Below are positions 26,540 through 35,386 of a DNA stretch of 64,000 nt, piece by piece. Below the pieces are notes generated by a model. The model worked only from the letters and a program-made list of their open reading frames with translations, did not search any database and was not told the DNA's origin. Position numbers and translations under genes: made by a program. Source of the DNA: Desulfotruncus arcticus DSM 17038 (GTDB lineage Bacteria; Bacillota; Desulfotomaculia; Desulfotomaculales; Desulfallaceae). The stretch is from NCBI RefSeq assembly GCF_900113335.1, contig NZ_FOOX01000009.1:124001-188000 (forward strand), given 5' to 3'. The first letter of the stretch is position 1, and each line of letters begins with the position of its first letter.

Positions 26540-27784
26540 TTGCATACTGCAACCGACGGGCTGCTGTCCCTGATTGAAAAGGATAAATTATTACAGATTA
26601 TAGAGATATTTACCCGGGCTACGGACATCACTATTGATGTTAACGATGCCGAGGGTTTCCCCGTTGTTTACCACCCGTTTTTTTACGGGTTTTGTCAAAT
26701 GATTAGATCTACCGATACAGGTTTGGCCAGGTGTATCAAATCCAACGCCGATGTGGGCTTCAAAACTGCTGCCACCGGCAAAGTTTGTTTCTCCACCTGC
26801 CATGCCGGTATTGTGTTAATGGCTGTTCCCATAGTGGTTGACGGCGGTTTCTGCGGTTCCATCACCTGCGGTCAAATGCACTTGTCTCCGCCTATAGGCG
26901 ATGCTATTGATCAAATGCAAAGCGCAACCCGCGACCTTGGCCTGGATAAGCACAAGTTAACGCAAACATTTAAGGAAATCCAGGTTATTTCCCGGGAAAA
27001 GTGTCTGGCCGCCTCGGAAATGATTCAGTTTATCATTAACTATATGATTGAATTAATCTACCGGGGCAAGGTAAAGGAGGCTGCTGCGCTGGAGCAATTA
27101 CGCAGCCTGCACCAGGCTAAAACCAGGGCGGATCTGGAGAATTCATTGCGCATGGCGGAGCTGAAAAATTTACAGGCCCAAATAAAGCCCCACTTCCTGT
27201 TTAACACTTTGAATACCATCAGGGGGCTGATCACCCTGGGCAATAATGACCAGGCCCTGCAAACTATTTACGCGCTCTCAGGCCTTTTGCGCTATACCGT
27301 TGACCAGCATGACGAGTTGGTTTCCTTGCGTGAAGAATTGCAATACATTAAAAGTTACTTGATGATTCAAAAATTGCGTTTTGGGGAAAGACTGTCCTTT
27401 AATATTGATGTGCACGAAAGCCTGTTGAATATACAAATACCTATGCTCAGCCTGCAGCCGGTGGTGGAAAATGCCTGTATTCACGGCCTGGAGCCCAAGG
27501 AAAACGGCGGTTGTTTAAATATCCGGGGGGAAAGTGACGGTCAAAATGTTGCCATAATCGTAGAGGATAACGGCGCCGGTATAGCTGCAGGGGTATTGGA
27601 TCAATTGAGGGCTAAATTGGGTACGGTGGCGGCTGATGAAAGGGAGGCCCTGCCGGCCAGTACGGGGTTGAGAAACGTACACCGTCGCATTCAGCTTTAT
27701 TTCGGCCGGCATTACGGTATTCAATTAGACTCGGTTTCGGGCGGCACTAAGGTTGCATTAAAACTGCCGGTACTGTCGGCATAG
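26540..27784 (+). CDS. PocR-domain sensor histidine kinase (LytS/YesM type)
   Basis: About 414 residues. An N-terminal PocR ligand-binding domain spans ~1-160; its Cys-containing motifs CQMIR and CFSTCHAG are visible. A coiled coil leads to the His_kinase domain with the phospho-acceptor in QIKPHFLFNTLN, then an HATPase domain with ENACIHGLEPK and DNGAGI. There is no membrane segment, so it senses a cytoplasmic ligand. I chose the TTG at 26540 because the AAGGAG site abuts the ATG at 26531 with no spacing. It is followed by its response regulator after 15 bases. PocR domains bind small carbon compounds in known cases. Confidence 0.85.
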   Translation: MHTATDGLLSLIEKDKLLQIIEIFTRATDITIDVNDAEGFPVVYHPFFYGFCQMIRSTDTGLARCIKSNADVGFKTAATGKVCFSTCHAGIVLMAVPIVVDGGFCGSITCGQMHLSPPIGDAIDQMQSATRDLGLDKHKLTQTFKEIQVISREKCLAASEMIQFIINYMIELIYRGKVKEAAALEQLRSLHQAKTRADLENSLRMAELKNLQAQIKPHFLFNTLNTIRGLITLGNNDQALQTIYALSGLLRYTVDQHDELVSLREELQYIKSYLMIQKLRFGERLSFNIDVHESLLNIQIPMLSLQPVVENACIHGLEPKENGGCLNIRGESDGQNVAIIVEDNGAGIAAGVLDQLRAKLGTVAADEREALPASTGLRNVHRRIQLYFGRHYGIQLDSVSGGTKVALKLPVLSA

Positions 27785-27799
27785 TAATGGGGTGTGAAT

Positions 27800-28873
27800 A
27801 TGTATAAGGTTTTGATATGTGAAGATGAGGCCCTGGAGCGCCAGGTTTTACGTTACCTGCTGGCCAACAGCGAGCTGCCGCTGGAAGTGGCGGGCGAGGC
27901 CGCCAACGGCCAGGATGCGGTAAAACTGAGCTTTTCACTGCTGCCCGATATAGTTTTAATGGATATAAAGATGCCCAGTATGGACGGTTTGTCTGCCGCC
28001 AAAGCCATCAAGGACCGGAATCCTGTTGTGGAAATTGTGATCATCACTGCTTACGGCAAATTTTCCTATTCTCAGCAGGCAATCAAATACCAGGTTGCCG
28101 ATTACCTTTTAAAGCCTGTCCAACCTGAGGAATTATTTAATACTCTGAAAAAAATTATTACCCGGTTGGAGCAAAGGCAGGCCGGTCCTGCGGGTGCTCT
28201 GGAAAGCACCAGTATTAAACCCGGACTGCTGAAGGAAATGATTAACCACCTGCTTTTATACAACCCCGAACAGGGCAAATTGGCGTGCAGAAAAATTATT
28301 TCCGAGTTTCTGTCGCAAAACCGGCAGTTTTCTCGCAACCTGCTTGCTTCACTGGCTGTAAAACTGCTGGTTTTGACCACCCAGATACTGGTCAACGGGG
28401 GGATTGCAGAGGAGGAACTGGCCGGCGTCAATAACGAACTGGCCGCAGCCATCAATTCTATCGGCAGGCCGCAGGAATTAATGCTCTGGGGGGACCAGCT
28501 GGTGGACAAGTTTATTATGATTATTAAACAAATTCCCCACAACGACCGGGAAATAATTGAGCTGGTCAAAGATTTAATCCACCATAATTATAGCAGGGAG
28601 TACACCCTGGCCCAGGCGGCATCCGAAGTTCACCTGAGTCCGGCTTACCTGAGCCGCATTTTTAAACAAAAAGTCAGGCAGAGTTTTACGGGCTACCTCA
28701 CCCAACACCGCCTTCAGCAAGCCCGGCAGCTGTTACTCCATACGGAAAGGACTATCGATGAAATCGCCTATTCGGTAGGTTACAGCAATAACAGCTATTT
28801 CACTGCCGTTTTTAAGAAAAATACCGGACTTACCCCTTCGGAGTACAGGCTCAAGGGAAAAAATGCTCAGTAA
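27800..28873 (+). CDS. AraC-family response regulator (YesN type)
   Basis: About 357 residues. The receiver domain is complete, with phospho-acceptor in DIVLMDIKMP and Lys in LLKP. A middle helical part follows, then a C-terminal double HTH of AraC type (LAQAASEVHLSPAYLSRIFK and YSNNSYFTAVFKKNTGLTP). The ATG at 27800 has GGGGTG upstream; GTG 27794 is an alternative. It is the partner of the kinase upstream. Targets are not visible; ald is a candidate by position. Confidence 0.9.
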   Translation: MYKVLICEDEALERQVLRYLLANSELPLEVAGEAANGQDAVKLSFSLLPDIVLMDIKMPSMDGLSAAKAIKDRNPVVEIVIITAYGKFSYSQQAIKYQVADYLLKPVQPEELFNTLKKIITRLEQRQAGPAGALESTSIKPGLLKEMINHLLLYNPEQGKLACRKIISEFLSQNRQFSRNLLASLAVKLLVLTTQILVNGGIAEEELAGVNNELAAAINSIGRPQELMLWGDQLVDKFIMIIKQIPHNDREIIELVKDLIHHNYSREYTLAQAASEVHLSPAYLSRIFKQKVRQSFTGYLTQHRLQQARQLLLHTERTIDEIAYSVGYSNNSYFTAVFKKNTGLTPSEYRLKGKNAQ

Positions 28874-28926
28874 TGCAGTAATGCGGCAGTCTACCAGGAA
28901 TGGGTTCCAGACGTTAAAGGTTAATT

Positions 28927-29880
28927 TTACTTTAACAACCGGGGCAGGCTTTCTTCGGCATACTGCTTGATTTCTTCCGGAAACCGGAAGGACATGGCTT
29001 TTGAGGCTATCAGCTTGGTTTTCGTAACGTTTAGGCGGGAAATAACCTGCCTGGCCCGCTCAATTTGCCCCGGGAGCATGGTTAATTCATTGACGTCCAT
29101 GGAGATCAAAATCGGTATTGCCGCAGGTTCGCCGGCCAGTGGCGCTTCAACACTGACTGATTTTTTTCTTTTGCGCACTTCTCCCGCCAGATTGGCAATT
29201 TGAAACAGAAAAGAAGGTGCGTATTCATGCAGCAGGTTACTCCCGTAACCATTACCGGTTATAGCCAACGTGTGGTTTTTTAGATTTTTACAGATATTAA
29301 AAAAAGATACCTCAAAGGACATAACCTGGGCCAAAACCGCAGCGGCGGGTGTTTCCACCTCAATTCCGATTTCCATATATGAATCATAGTTAATATTTTT
29401 TTCATTTAAATCGCTGTGAACACGGTCAATTAATGCTTTAACTTTAAGTATTTCTGATACATCGGAAACCATAGGGAGGAGCAAACGAAAATTTCTTGTC
29501 ACGCTGGCCCTGGCCAGGGCTCTGATTTGGGTTGTTAGAATTTCAGGCAGTTCCAGTCCAAGCCGTACCCCGCGGCACTGTTCCGACAGCCCGTGATTGT
29601 GTAAGATCGGTATTTGAGATGGTTTTAAATTCAGGGACCTGACTGTTACCGGCCGGTTATCCATAATCCGGCTTACCTTCTTGAAAATTTCGTATTGTTC
29701 ATCTTCAGAAGGCAAATCAGTTTGATTAAGATACATAAAATCAGTGCTGAACAGGCCTAACCCATCCGCGCCTGAATTCGCGGCTGCTTCAACTTCTTCC
29801 AGTGAATAGGCAGCCGTGTTTACTTTAATGATATGTCCGTCGGCGGTATGGGTTGGGGATTGATTTTCTGGTACACTCAA
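28927..29880 (-). CDS. Degenerate PTS enzyme I C-domain protein (PEP-utiliser TIM barrel)
   Basis: 317 residues resembling only the C-terminal PEP-binding barrel of enzyme I. Recognisable landmarks are GADGLGLFSTDFMYL, NRPVTVRSL, CRGVRLGLE, LLLPMVSDVSEI and IGIEVETPAAAV. The HPr-binding and phospho-His domains are missing. The catalytic Cys region (normally CGELAGDP) reads EAPLAGEP, so the proton-donor Cys is lost. It probably does not phosphorylate HPr. A PEP or keto-acid sensing role is conceivable. Codon use is ordinary and the frame is intact. It lies 51 bases after the next gene's end on the same strand. Confidence 0.75.
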   Translation of the reverse strand: MSVPENQSPTHTADGHIIKVNTAAYSLEEVEAAANSGADGLGLFSTDFMYLNQTDLPSEDEQYEIFKKVSRIMDNRPVTVRSLNLKPSQIPILHNHGLSEQCRGVRLGLELPEILTTQIRALARASVTRNFRLLLPMVSDVSEILKVKALIDRVHSDLNEKNINYDSYMEIGIEVETPAAAVLAQVMSFEVSFFNICKNLKNHTLAITGNGYGSNLLHEYAPSFLFQIANLAGEVRKRKKSVSVEAPLAGEPAAIPILISMDVNELTMLPGQIERARQVISRLNVTKTKLIASKAMSFRFPEEIKQYAEESLPRLLK

Positions 29881-29931
29881 TTTATTTCACCCTTTGTGTT
29901 AACGTCGGTATTTTTAAAAAGACAGTTCAGT

Positions 29932-30663
29932 TTAATCTAAACTCTTTATTTCATTATATACTTGTTTTCTGACCACCCGAAAGAAATCATCGATATCGTT
30001 ATCTATGTAACCTGCAGCAAGCTCAATTAAACGCGCTACCTTGGGAATATCAATATTAATTTTATGCCGGATAAACATTTGAAAGTTGTATTTTTGAGCC
30101 AGGGACATTGGTGTGGCCTTGGAGGTATCGATATAACCGGTAAAGCCTGATAGCCTTGATTTTATGTGGTGATCGCTGCTTCCGGTTAAGCCGGGCAGAA
30201 TTTCGCCCAGCCGGGTGATTAAAGCAACGTTGCTGAAGGCCCGATGTATCGTATTGCCGTAGTTGCCCAGGGCACTGATCCGTAATTCGATGCCCATTTC
30301 AACAATATTATGAGCTTTCCACCATCCCATTTGCGGGGGGATGTTGCATGCTGCAACGGTTTCCTCAACCAGCAGCCTGCCTTTTTCAAAGCAATAACCG
30401 CGCTCAAAACCGGAATATTGTTCGTCGCCAAAGTAATCCAGCCCCTTTGGTGTGATGCCATGTGAAATTGCCCCCAGGGCTAAGTCATTCATTTCACTGT
30501 CTTTGCCAATTACCTGCCATAGCTCATGGCCAATGCTGTGTGCCTGGATATGGTTAAAATTTTTGCTGATGATCATATCCGGCAGCAGGCTGCCCAGGGT
30601 AATGGCGTCGGATGCGCGATTTAGTAGCATTTCTGCAAAATAAACATGGGTCTGTGGAAATAT
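29932..30663 (-). CDS. Zinc-dependent phospholipase C-like protein
   Basis: About 243 residues. The pattern of His/Asp fits the zinc phospholipase C fold: THVYFAE, LGSLLPD, AHSIGHEL, ISHG, and AHNIVEMGIE (HxxxE). The first of these lies upstream of the first ATG (30630). The open frame upstream has no ATG, GTG or TTG. A strong GGGGGGAG site is followed after six bases by ATA at 30663, so a rare ATA start is proposed. Activity is unproven, and there is no signal peptide for export. It may be co-transcribed with the enzyme-I-like gene. Confidence 0.6.
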   Translation of the reverse strand: MFPQTHVYFAEMLLNRASDAITLGSLLPDMIISKNFNHIQAHSIGHELWQVIGKDSEMNDLALGAISHGITPKGLDYFGDEQYSGFERGYCFEKGRLLVEETVAACNIPPQMGWWKAHNIVEMGIELRISALGNYGNTIHRAFSNVALITRLGEILPGLTGSSDHHIKSRLSGFTGYIDTSKATPMSLAQKYNFQMFIRHKINIDIPKVARLIELAAGYIDNDIDDFFRVVRKQVYNEIKSLD

Positions 30664-30712
30664 GACGATCTCCCCCCTTGCAAACCATTTGGATAAACAT
30701 TATTCTTAGAAT

Positions 30713-32239
30713 ATGTCAGCCAAGACTTTTTTTAAAGCATCATCTGTTTTGTTAATATTGTTTGTGGCCAGCCGGGTTCTGGGCTTTGTTCGGGAACAGG
30801 TTATAGCCGCGCTTTTAGGGACGTCGGCTCAGTCCGACGCTTTTGTTGTAGCTGCCACCATACCTTTTACATTTTCCACTATCATCGGCGTTTCTGCCGG
30901 TAATGCCTTTCTCCCTGCCTACACAGCGCGTATTCAAGGACGGAACGGCACTTATCTGGCGTCTACGGTGTTTTATTTGATCGGCGCCTTTGTAGCGGTG
31001 TTAACTGTTCTCGGCTATATTTTTACTCCGCAGGTTGTGGACTTGTTGGCCCCGGGTTTTGTCGGTGAGGCCAGACACCTGGCGCTGTTATGCACCAGAA
31101 TCATGCTGCCGTCGACTTTCTTCCTAACCATGGGTTTTTTGGCCAAGTCGGCCCTTAATGCCCACAGGGAATTTTCCGTTCCGGCCGCGGCTCCGGTCGG
31201 GCAAAACCTTATCTTCCTGGCCTTAATTCTCCCATTCGGAACTATGCAGGGTCCCGGCCTGGCCTGGTGTACGTTGGCCGGTGCGGTCTTGTTTTACCTG
31301 TATAACCTGCCGGCGTTAAGAAGGTTCGGTATTCCCCTGCTGCCGAAATTGGATTTAAAGGACCCGGATGTTATCGCGGTAATGCGTCTTACCGTACCCG
31401 TTATAATTTCCACCCTGGCTGCCCGGGGCTTTGTGTTTGTAGATCGCTGGTTTGGCTCCCATTTACCCGAGGGAAGCATAGCGGCGCTAAATTTTGCCAA
31501 CCGGGTGCGCGAGCTGCCTTACGGTCTTTTTGTTGCTGTGGTTTCCTCTGTGCTTTTTCCTGCGCTTGCTGCCGCCGCAAGCCGCCGTGATATGAAGCAG
31601 CTTCGCGATAGGACCGCTATGGGTTTGCGGTTGGTTGCGCTGGTTGCTTACCCCAGCGCAGCCATAATGTTAATACTGCCGGAACCATTAACCAGACTGC
31701 TTTTTGAACGGGGGGCTTTTGACGCTTCCGCCACTGCGGCGACCGCTACAGCTCTTGGCTTTTACTCTCTTTCTGTTGTTGCCATGTGCGCTGTATCCGT
31801 GCTTACATGTACATTTTTAAGCCTTGGCGACGCTGTTTTGCCTCTGCTGTTTGGTTTGGCCGGGCTGGGTATAAATATTGCGGCAGATTACCTGCTGGTT
31901 GGCGCAATGAGGCATGCCGGCCTTGCATTGGGCAATACGGTTGGTTTCTTTGTTACAGCCATCCTTTTCCTGGTGTTTCTCTCACTGCGCTTACCTGGTT
32001 TTGACTGGAAAAAACAATCTAAGGATCAGCTGAAAATTTTGGCTGCAACCGTGGTTTCCACACTTGGTATGCGCCTGATTGGAGGATATGCAGGTTTATA
32101 CACCGGTGCAGTGACCCTTCCAGGATTAATACTGGGCATATCACTGGCGGTTGGCGCAGCCGGCATAATATTTATATTCATGCTGGTATTATTCAACATA
32201 GAAGAAACAGCATTTATTAGGCGCAGAATAATAAAATGA
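30713..32239 (+). CDS. murJ: MurJ-type lipid II flippase (MviN family)
   Basis: 508 residues with about 14 hydrophobic segments. Family landmarks are SRVLGFVREQVIAALLGTS near the start, STIIGVSAGNAFLPAY, and SRRDMKQLRDRTAMGLR and PEPLTRLLFERGAFD in the middle. It exports the peptidoglycan precursor across the membrane. The ATG has only a weak ribosome site. It is divergent from the phospholipase-like gene with 49 bases between start codons, so the promoters must overlap coding or this short gap. Confidence 0.9.
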   Translation: MSAKTFFKASSVLLILFVASRVLGFVREQVIAALLGTSAQSDAFVVAATIPFTFSTIIGVSAGNAFLPAYTARIQGRNGTYLASTVFYLIGAFVAVLTVLGYIFTPQVVDLLAPGFVGEARHLALLCTRIMLPSTFFLTMGFLAKSALNAHREFSVPAAAPVGQNLIFLALILPFGTMQGPGLAWCTLAGAVLFYLYNLPALRRFGIPLLPKLDLKDPDVIAVMRLTVPVIISTLAARGFVFVDRWFGSHLPEGSIAALNFANRVRELPYGLFVAVVSSVLFPALAAAASRRDMKQLRDRTAMGLRLVALVAYPSAAIMLILPEPLTRLLFERGAFDASATAATATALGFYSLSVVAMCAVSVLTCTFLSLGDAVLPLLFGLAGLGINIAADYLLVGAMRHAGLALGNTVGFFVTAILFLVFLSLRLPGFDWKKQSKDQLKILAATVVSTLGMRLIGGYAGLYTGAVTLPGLILGISLAVGAAGIIFIFMLVLFNIEETAFIRRRIIK

Positions 32240-32313
32240 TATTGAATAAAACATAATATTATAATATATTATTAAAAAAAGATAACAACAGGTGCTGGGG
32301 AGTGTTGAACAAC

Positions 32314-32607
32314 ATGAAAGAAACAATGAATTATGATGAGCCCGCCAGATTATTAAAGGCTCTGGCCCATCCAACCCGCCTTTGTATTGTGGCAGGCTTG
32401 CTTAACGATACTTGTAACGTCAATAAAATGAAGGACTGTTTGGCCTTGCCGCAGTCAACGGTATCACAGCAGCTGGCCATATTACGGGCCCAGGGTATAG
32501 TTGACGGCGTGCGTTGTGGCACTGAGGTTCATTATAAAGTCACCAATGAAAAGGTTAAGGAATTGATAAAAGTGTTGCTGGGTGATAAACAGGATATTTT
32601 TAAGTAG
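32314..32607 (+). CDS. ArsR-family winged-helix repressor
   Basis: About 97 residues, a single HTH_5 domain. It shows LLKALAHPTRLCIVAGLL and the recognition helix LPQSTVSQQLAILRAQGIV. Cys residues in LCIV, DTCNV and RCGT could sense metal or redox state, but the ELCVC motif of ArsR itself is absent. Starts at ATG 32314 with GGGGAG upstream; GTG 32302 is possible. No target gene is adjacent in the same direction. Confidence 0.85.
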   Translation: MKETMNYDEPARLLKALAHPTRLCIVAGLLNDTCNVNKMKDCLALPQSTVSQQLAILRAQGIVDGVRCGTEVHYKVTNEKVKELIKVLLGDKQDIFK

Positions 32608-32657
32608 AGAACTTAACCCATAATCCAACCACAAGATAGTGGTAGTCCAAACTTTTA

Positions 32658-33626
32658 TTAATCAGAGGGCTGACTCCACCTGTTTAGAGCTTTTCCGTTA
32701 AGGTAATTAAATCTTTTGCCCTGCCAGGTGTCTTCCTCAACCAGTTTTCTTTCCAGCTCAGTTTTAATTTTCCACCAGCTGGCATCCCAGTTACAAAATA
32801 ATACCTCGTTTTGGGGGCCCTTTCCCACCAGGCGTTGAATGACAATGCCGGGGTCCAGGTATTCCAAGAAGGTTATAACCCTGCGGACATAGTCCTCCAA
32901 AGTAATCAGATTTATCTCTCCGCGTTGGTACATATTCCCGAGTTCTGTATCACGAACAATATAAAGAGAGTGTAGTTTAACGTATTTTACACCTAGTGCT
33001 GAGACAATTTTGGCGTTTTCAATCACATCGTCAATGTTGTCCCAGGGCAGGTTTAATATTAAATGAACACATATTTCAAACTGCCTGCGATGGATGCGGC
33101 TTACGGCATCAAGAAATTCCGCCAGGGTGTGGCCCCTGTTTATTTTTTTCAGGGTATGATAATTTACTGATTGAAGACCCAGTTCCACGTTGATGTCCAG
33201 GTTTTTTTCCTCTTTGGCTGCTGCGAGAATATCCAGGTAAGTTTCATTAATACAGTCCGGTCTTGTTGATACTGAAATGCCCACTACATCTTCTTCTGCT
33301 GCGGCTGTTCGGATATTTTGAGCAAAACGGCCCGGAGGTAAATAGGTATTTGTAAATGCCTGGAAGTAAACAATAAATTTTTGGGCGCCAAATTTCTTTT
33401 TAAAATATTTCTTGTTTTCTCTGATTTGTTCCTGCACCGACAGCGAGTTGGGCAGGGCATCAAAGCCGGCCCCCTGCTCATCACAAAATATACAGCCGCC
33501 TGTACTCAGGGTGCCATCCCGGTTGGGGCAGGTTCCCGGCAAATTAACCGGTAGTTTATATACCTTTTGGCCAAATTTTTTAATCAGGTGTTCTGAGTAA
33601 ATATTATATCTGTTTTTGTTTTCCAT
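32658..33626 (-). CDS. TIGR01212-family radical SAM protein (YhcC-like)
   Basis: About 322 residues. The N-terminal signature is KVYKLPVNLPGTCPNRDG followed by GGCIFCDEQG. The radical SAM barrel follows, with YFQAFTNTYLP, VSTRPDCI and ELGLQS. The ATG at 33626 has GGAGC upstream. Members are cytoplasmic [4Fe-4S] enzymes of unknown substrate, widespread in bacteria. A longer start at 33674 lacks a ribosome site. Confidence 0.9.
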   Translation of the reverse strand: MENKNRYNIYSEHLIKKFGQKVYKLPVNLPGTCPNRDGTLSTGGCIFCDEQGAGFDALPNSLSVQEQIRENKKYFKKKFGAQKFIVYFQAFTNTYLPPGRFAQNIRTAAAEEDVVGISVSTRPDCINETYLDILAAAKEEKNLDINVELGLQSVNYHTLKKINRGHTLAEFLDAVSRIHRRQFEICVHLILNLPWDNIDDVIENAKIVSALGVKYVKLHSLYIVRDTELGNMYQRGEINLITLEDYVRRVITFLEYLDPGIVIQRLVGKGPQNEVLFCNWDASWWKIKTELERKLVEEDTWQGKRFNYLNGKALNRWSQPSD

Positions 33627-33794
33627 GTTAGCTCCTGCGTGTTTTATGCAAATTCTATCATATTTGACAGCCAACCTCCAATGACCTTACCTGTAACGGT
33701 AATTTTTTATTTATTTAATAGCCCCGGTAGTGAAACTTTTTGTCGAATAATAGCGTCATAGAGATAACAACAAAAACAGCCGGGGGAATGATCG

Positions 33795-35327
33795 TTGGCA
33801 GCAAAAAGAAGAAGAAAAAAAAATCAATCGTTTATTAAGAAAGCAGCACTGATGACAGTGCCAGTTTGCTTTGCATTAATGATTATAGGCCATTATGCAA
33901 GTGATAAAGCTTTAAAGGCTGAGGCGACCGAAATCTTGCCCGGCGTTTCAGTAAACGGGGTGAGCCTGTCGAATCTGGAAAGGCAGGATGGGATTAAGCG
34001 ATTGGCCCAGCTTGCGGATGAAATTTCCTCGCAAGCAGTAGAGATTGTCTACAACGGCGTAGGGCATAGTGTTACTCTGGGTCAGCTTGGTTTAACCATG
34101 GATAACGAAGAAACAATAGATCAGGCGCTGGAATTGGGTAAGCAATTGGGTCTAATAAGACGCTGGCAGGCCCAATTACACCCGGTGGAAAGAAATCTTC
34201 AACCGGTAATCTATTTAGACAGCGAAAAAGTCCACCAGGTGCTGCAGGGGATCTGCGGAACTATGGAACAGAAAGCTGTCAACGCCCGGCTGGCAATAAC
34301 CGCCGGTGATCAGGTAGTTGTCGAGCCGTCGCAAGATGGTTATTTTATTGATGAAAATTTGTTTTCCAGCCAACTAATTGAGCGGATTCAAAACAATCAA
34401 AGCTTAAAACTCGATCTGCCGGTAAAAGTTGAACAGCCCGAGATTACTGCGGGCGACATCCGCTCTTGGGGTGTCATAGGTCTGGTCGGGACATTTACAA
34501 CAAGTTTCAATGCTCAGCAAACTAACCGCACCCATAATATCGCTACTGCAGCAGAGGCTTTGGATGGGCTGTTAGTTAAGCCGGGGGAAACTGTATCGTT
34601 TAATACCGTTGTTGGCCCGCGGGGTGCGGAGGAAGGCTATAAGCCCGCGAACGTGATTGTGGGGAACAAGCTTGAAGAAGATTGGGGCGGCGGGGTGTGT
34701 CAGGTTTCCACAACATTATATAACGCCATTTTGCTGGCCGACCTTGATGTCAAGGAGCGGAGCAGCCATTCCCTGCCGGTAAGTTATGTCCCTGTTGGAC
34801 GGGACGCCGCAGTGGCCTATGGCGTACTTGATTTTAAATTCCTAAATAATTCCGGCAGCTACTTGCTAATTAAAACAGCTGTTCAGGGGAACGGGGTAAC
34901 TGTTAAAGTGTTTGGAAATGACAGCGTAAAAAGATCAGTGCAAATTAACAGCTGGATAACGGAAACCGTAGAGCCTAAAAAAATATATAAAATTGACCCG
35001 GCAGTGGCGCCGGGGCAACCGAAGCTGGTTCAGCAAGGCGCCGAAGGGTATAAGGTGGCAGCTGAAAGGGTTGTGCTGGAAGGGGACAAAGAGATTGCGC
35101 GGGAACCGTTGCCTGCCAGCTATTACCAACCTGTTGAAGAAATAGTGGCTGTAAACAATGAAACAGAGATTCCCAGGCCGGAAGCAGCTAAACCTCATCA
35201 GCCTTCGGACCAAAGCTCAACCCGGGCGGGTGAATCTACCGGCGAGGAGACGCCGGCCCGTGGCTCAAATCAACAGGGTGAATCCACCGGACAGCAGCCG
35301 CCGGCCGTTAATACTGATCTGAATTAA
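33795..35327 (+). CDS. VanW-family cell-wall protein with G5-like domain
   Basis: 510 residues from a TTG with GGGGGA upstream. A basic N-terminus and one membrane segment (~17-34) anchor it outside the cell. A PG_binding_4-type repeat region covers ~50-220. The VanW domain (~235-370) contains SFNTVVGPRGAEEGY and GGGVCQVSTTLYNA. A G5-like stretch follows, then a Pro/Glu/Ser-rich tail. A role in the cell envelope is likely; VanW-type proteins have no proven enzyme activity. Confidence 0.85.
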   Translation: MAAKRRRKKNQSFIKKAALMTVPVCFALMIIGHYASDKALKAEATEILPGVSVNGVSLSNLERQDGIKRLAQLADEISSQAVEIVYNGVGHSVTLGQLGLTMDNEETIDQALELGKQLGLIRRWQAQLHPVERNLQPVIYLDSEKVHQVLQGICGTMEQKAVNARLAITAGDQVVVEPSQDGYFIDENLFSSQLIERIQNNQSLKLDLPVKVEQPEITAGDIRSWGVIGLVGTFTTSFNAQQTNRTHNIATAAEALDGLLVKPGETVSFNTVVGPRGAEEGYKPANVIVGNKLEEDWGGGVCQVSTTLYNAILLADLDVKERSSHSLPVSYVPVGRDAAVAYGVLDFKFLNNSGSYLLIKTAVQGNGVTVKVFGNDSVKRSVQINSWITETVEPKKIYKIDPAVAPGQPKLVQQGAEGYKVAAERVVLEGDKEIAREPLPASYYQPVEEIVAVNNETEIPRPEAAKPHQPSDQSSTRAGESTGEETPARGSNQQGESTGQQPPAVNTDLN

Positions 35328-35337
35328 GCTGATAAAA

Positions 35338-35376
35338 AACGAAGCTGTTGGCTAAAAATTGCCAACAGCTTCGTTA
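35338..35376. terminator. Bidirectional terminator
   Basis: AACGAAGCTGTTGGC and its exact complement around an 8-base loop, between convergent vanW and gap. The T-run is modest on the plus strand and AT-rich on both sides. Confidence 0.75.
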
Positions 35377-35386
35377 TATTATAGTG

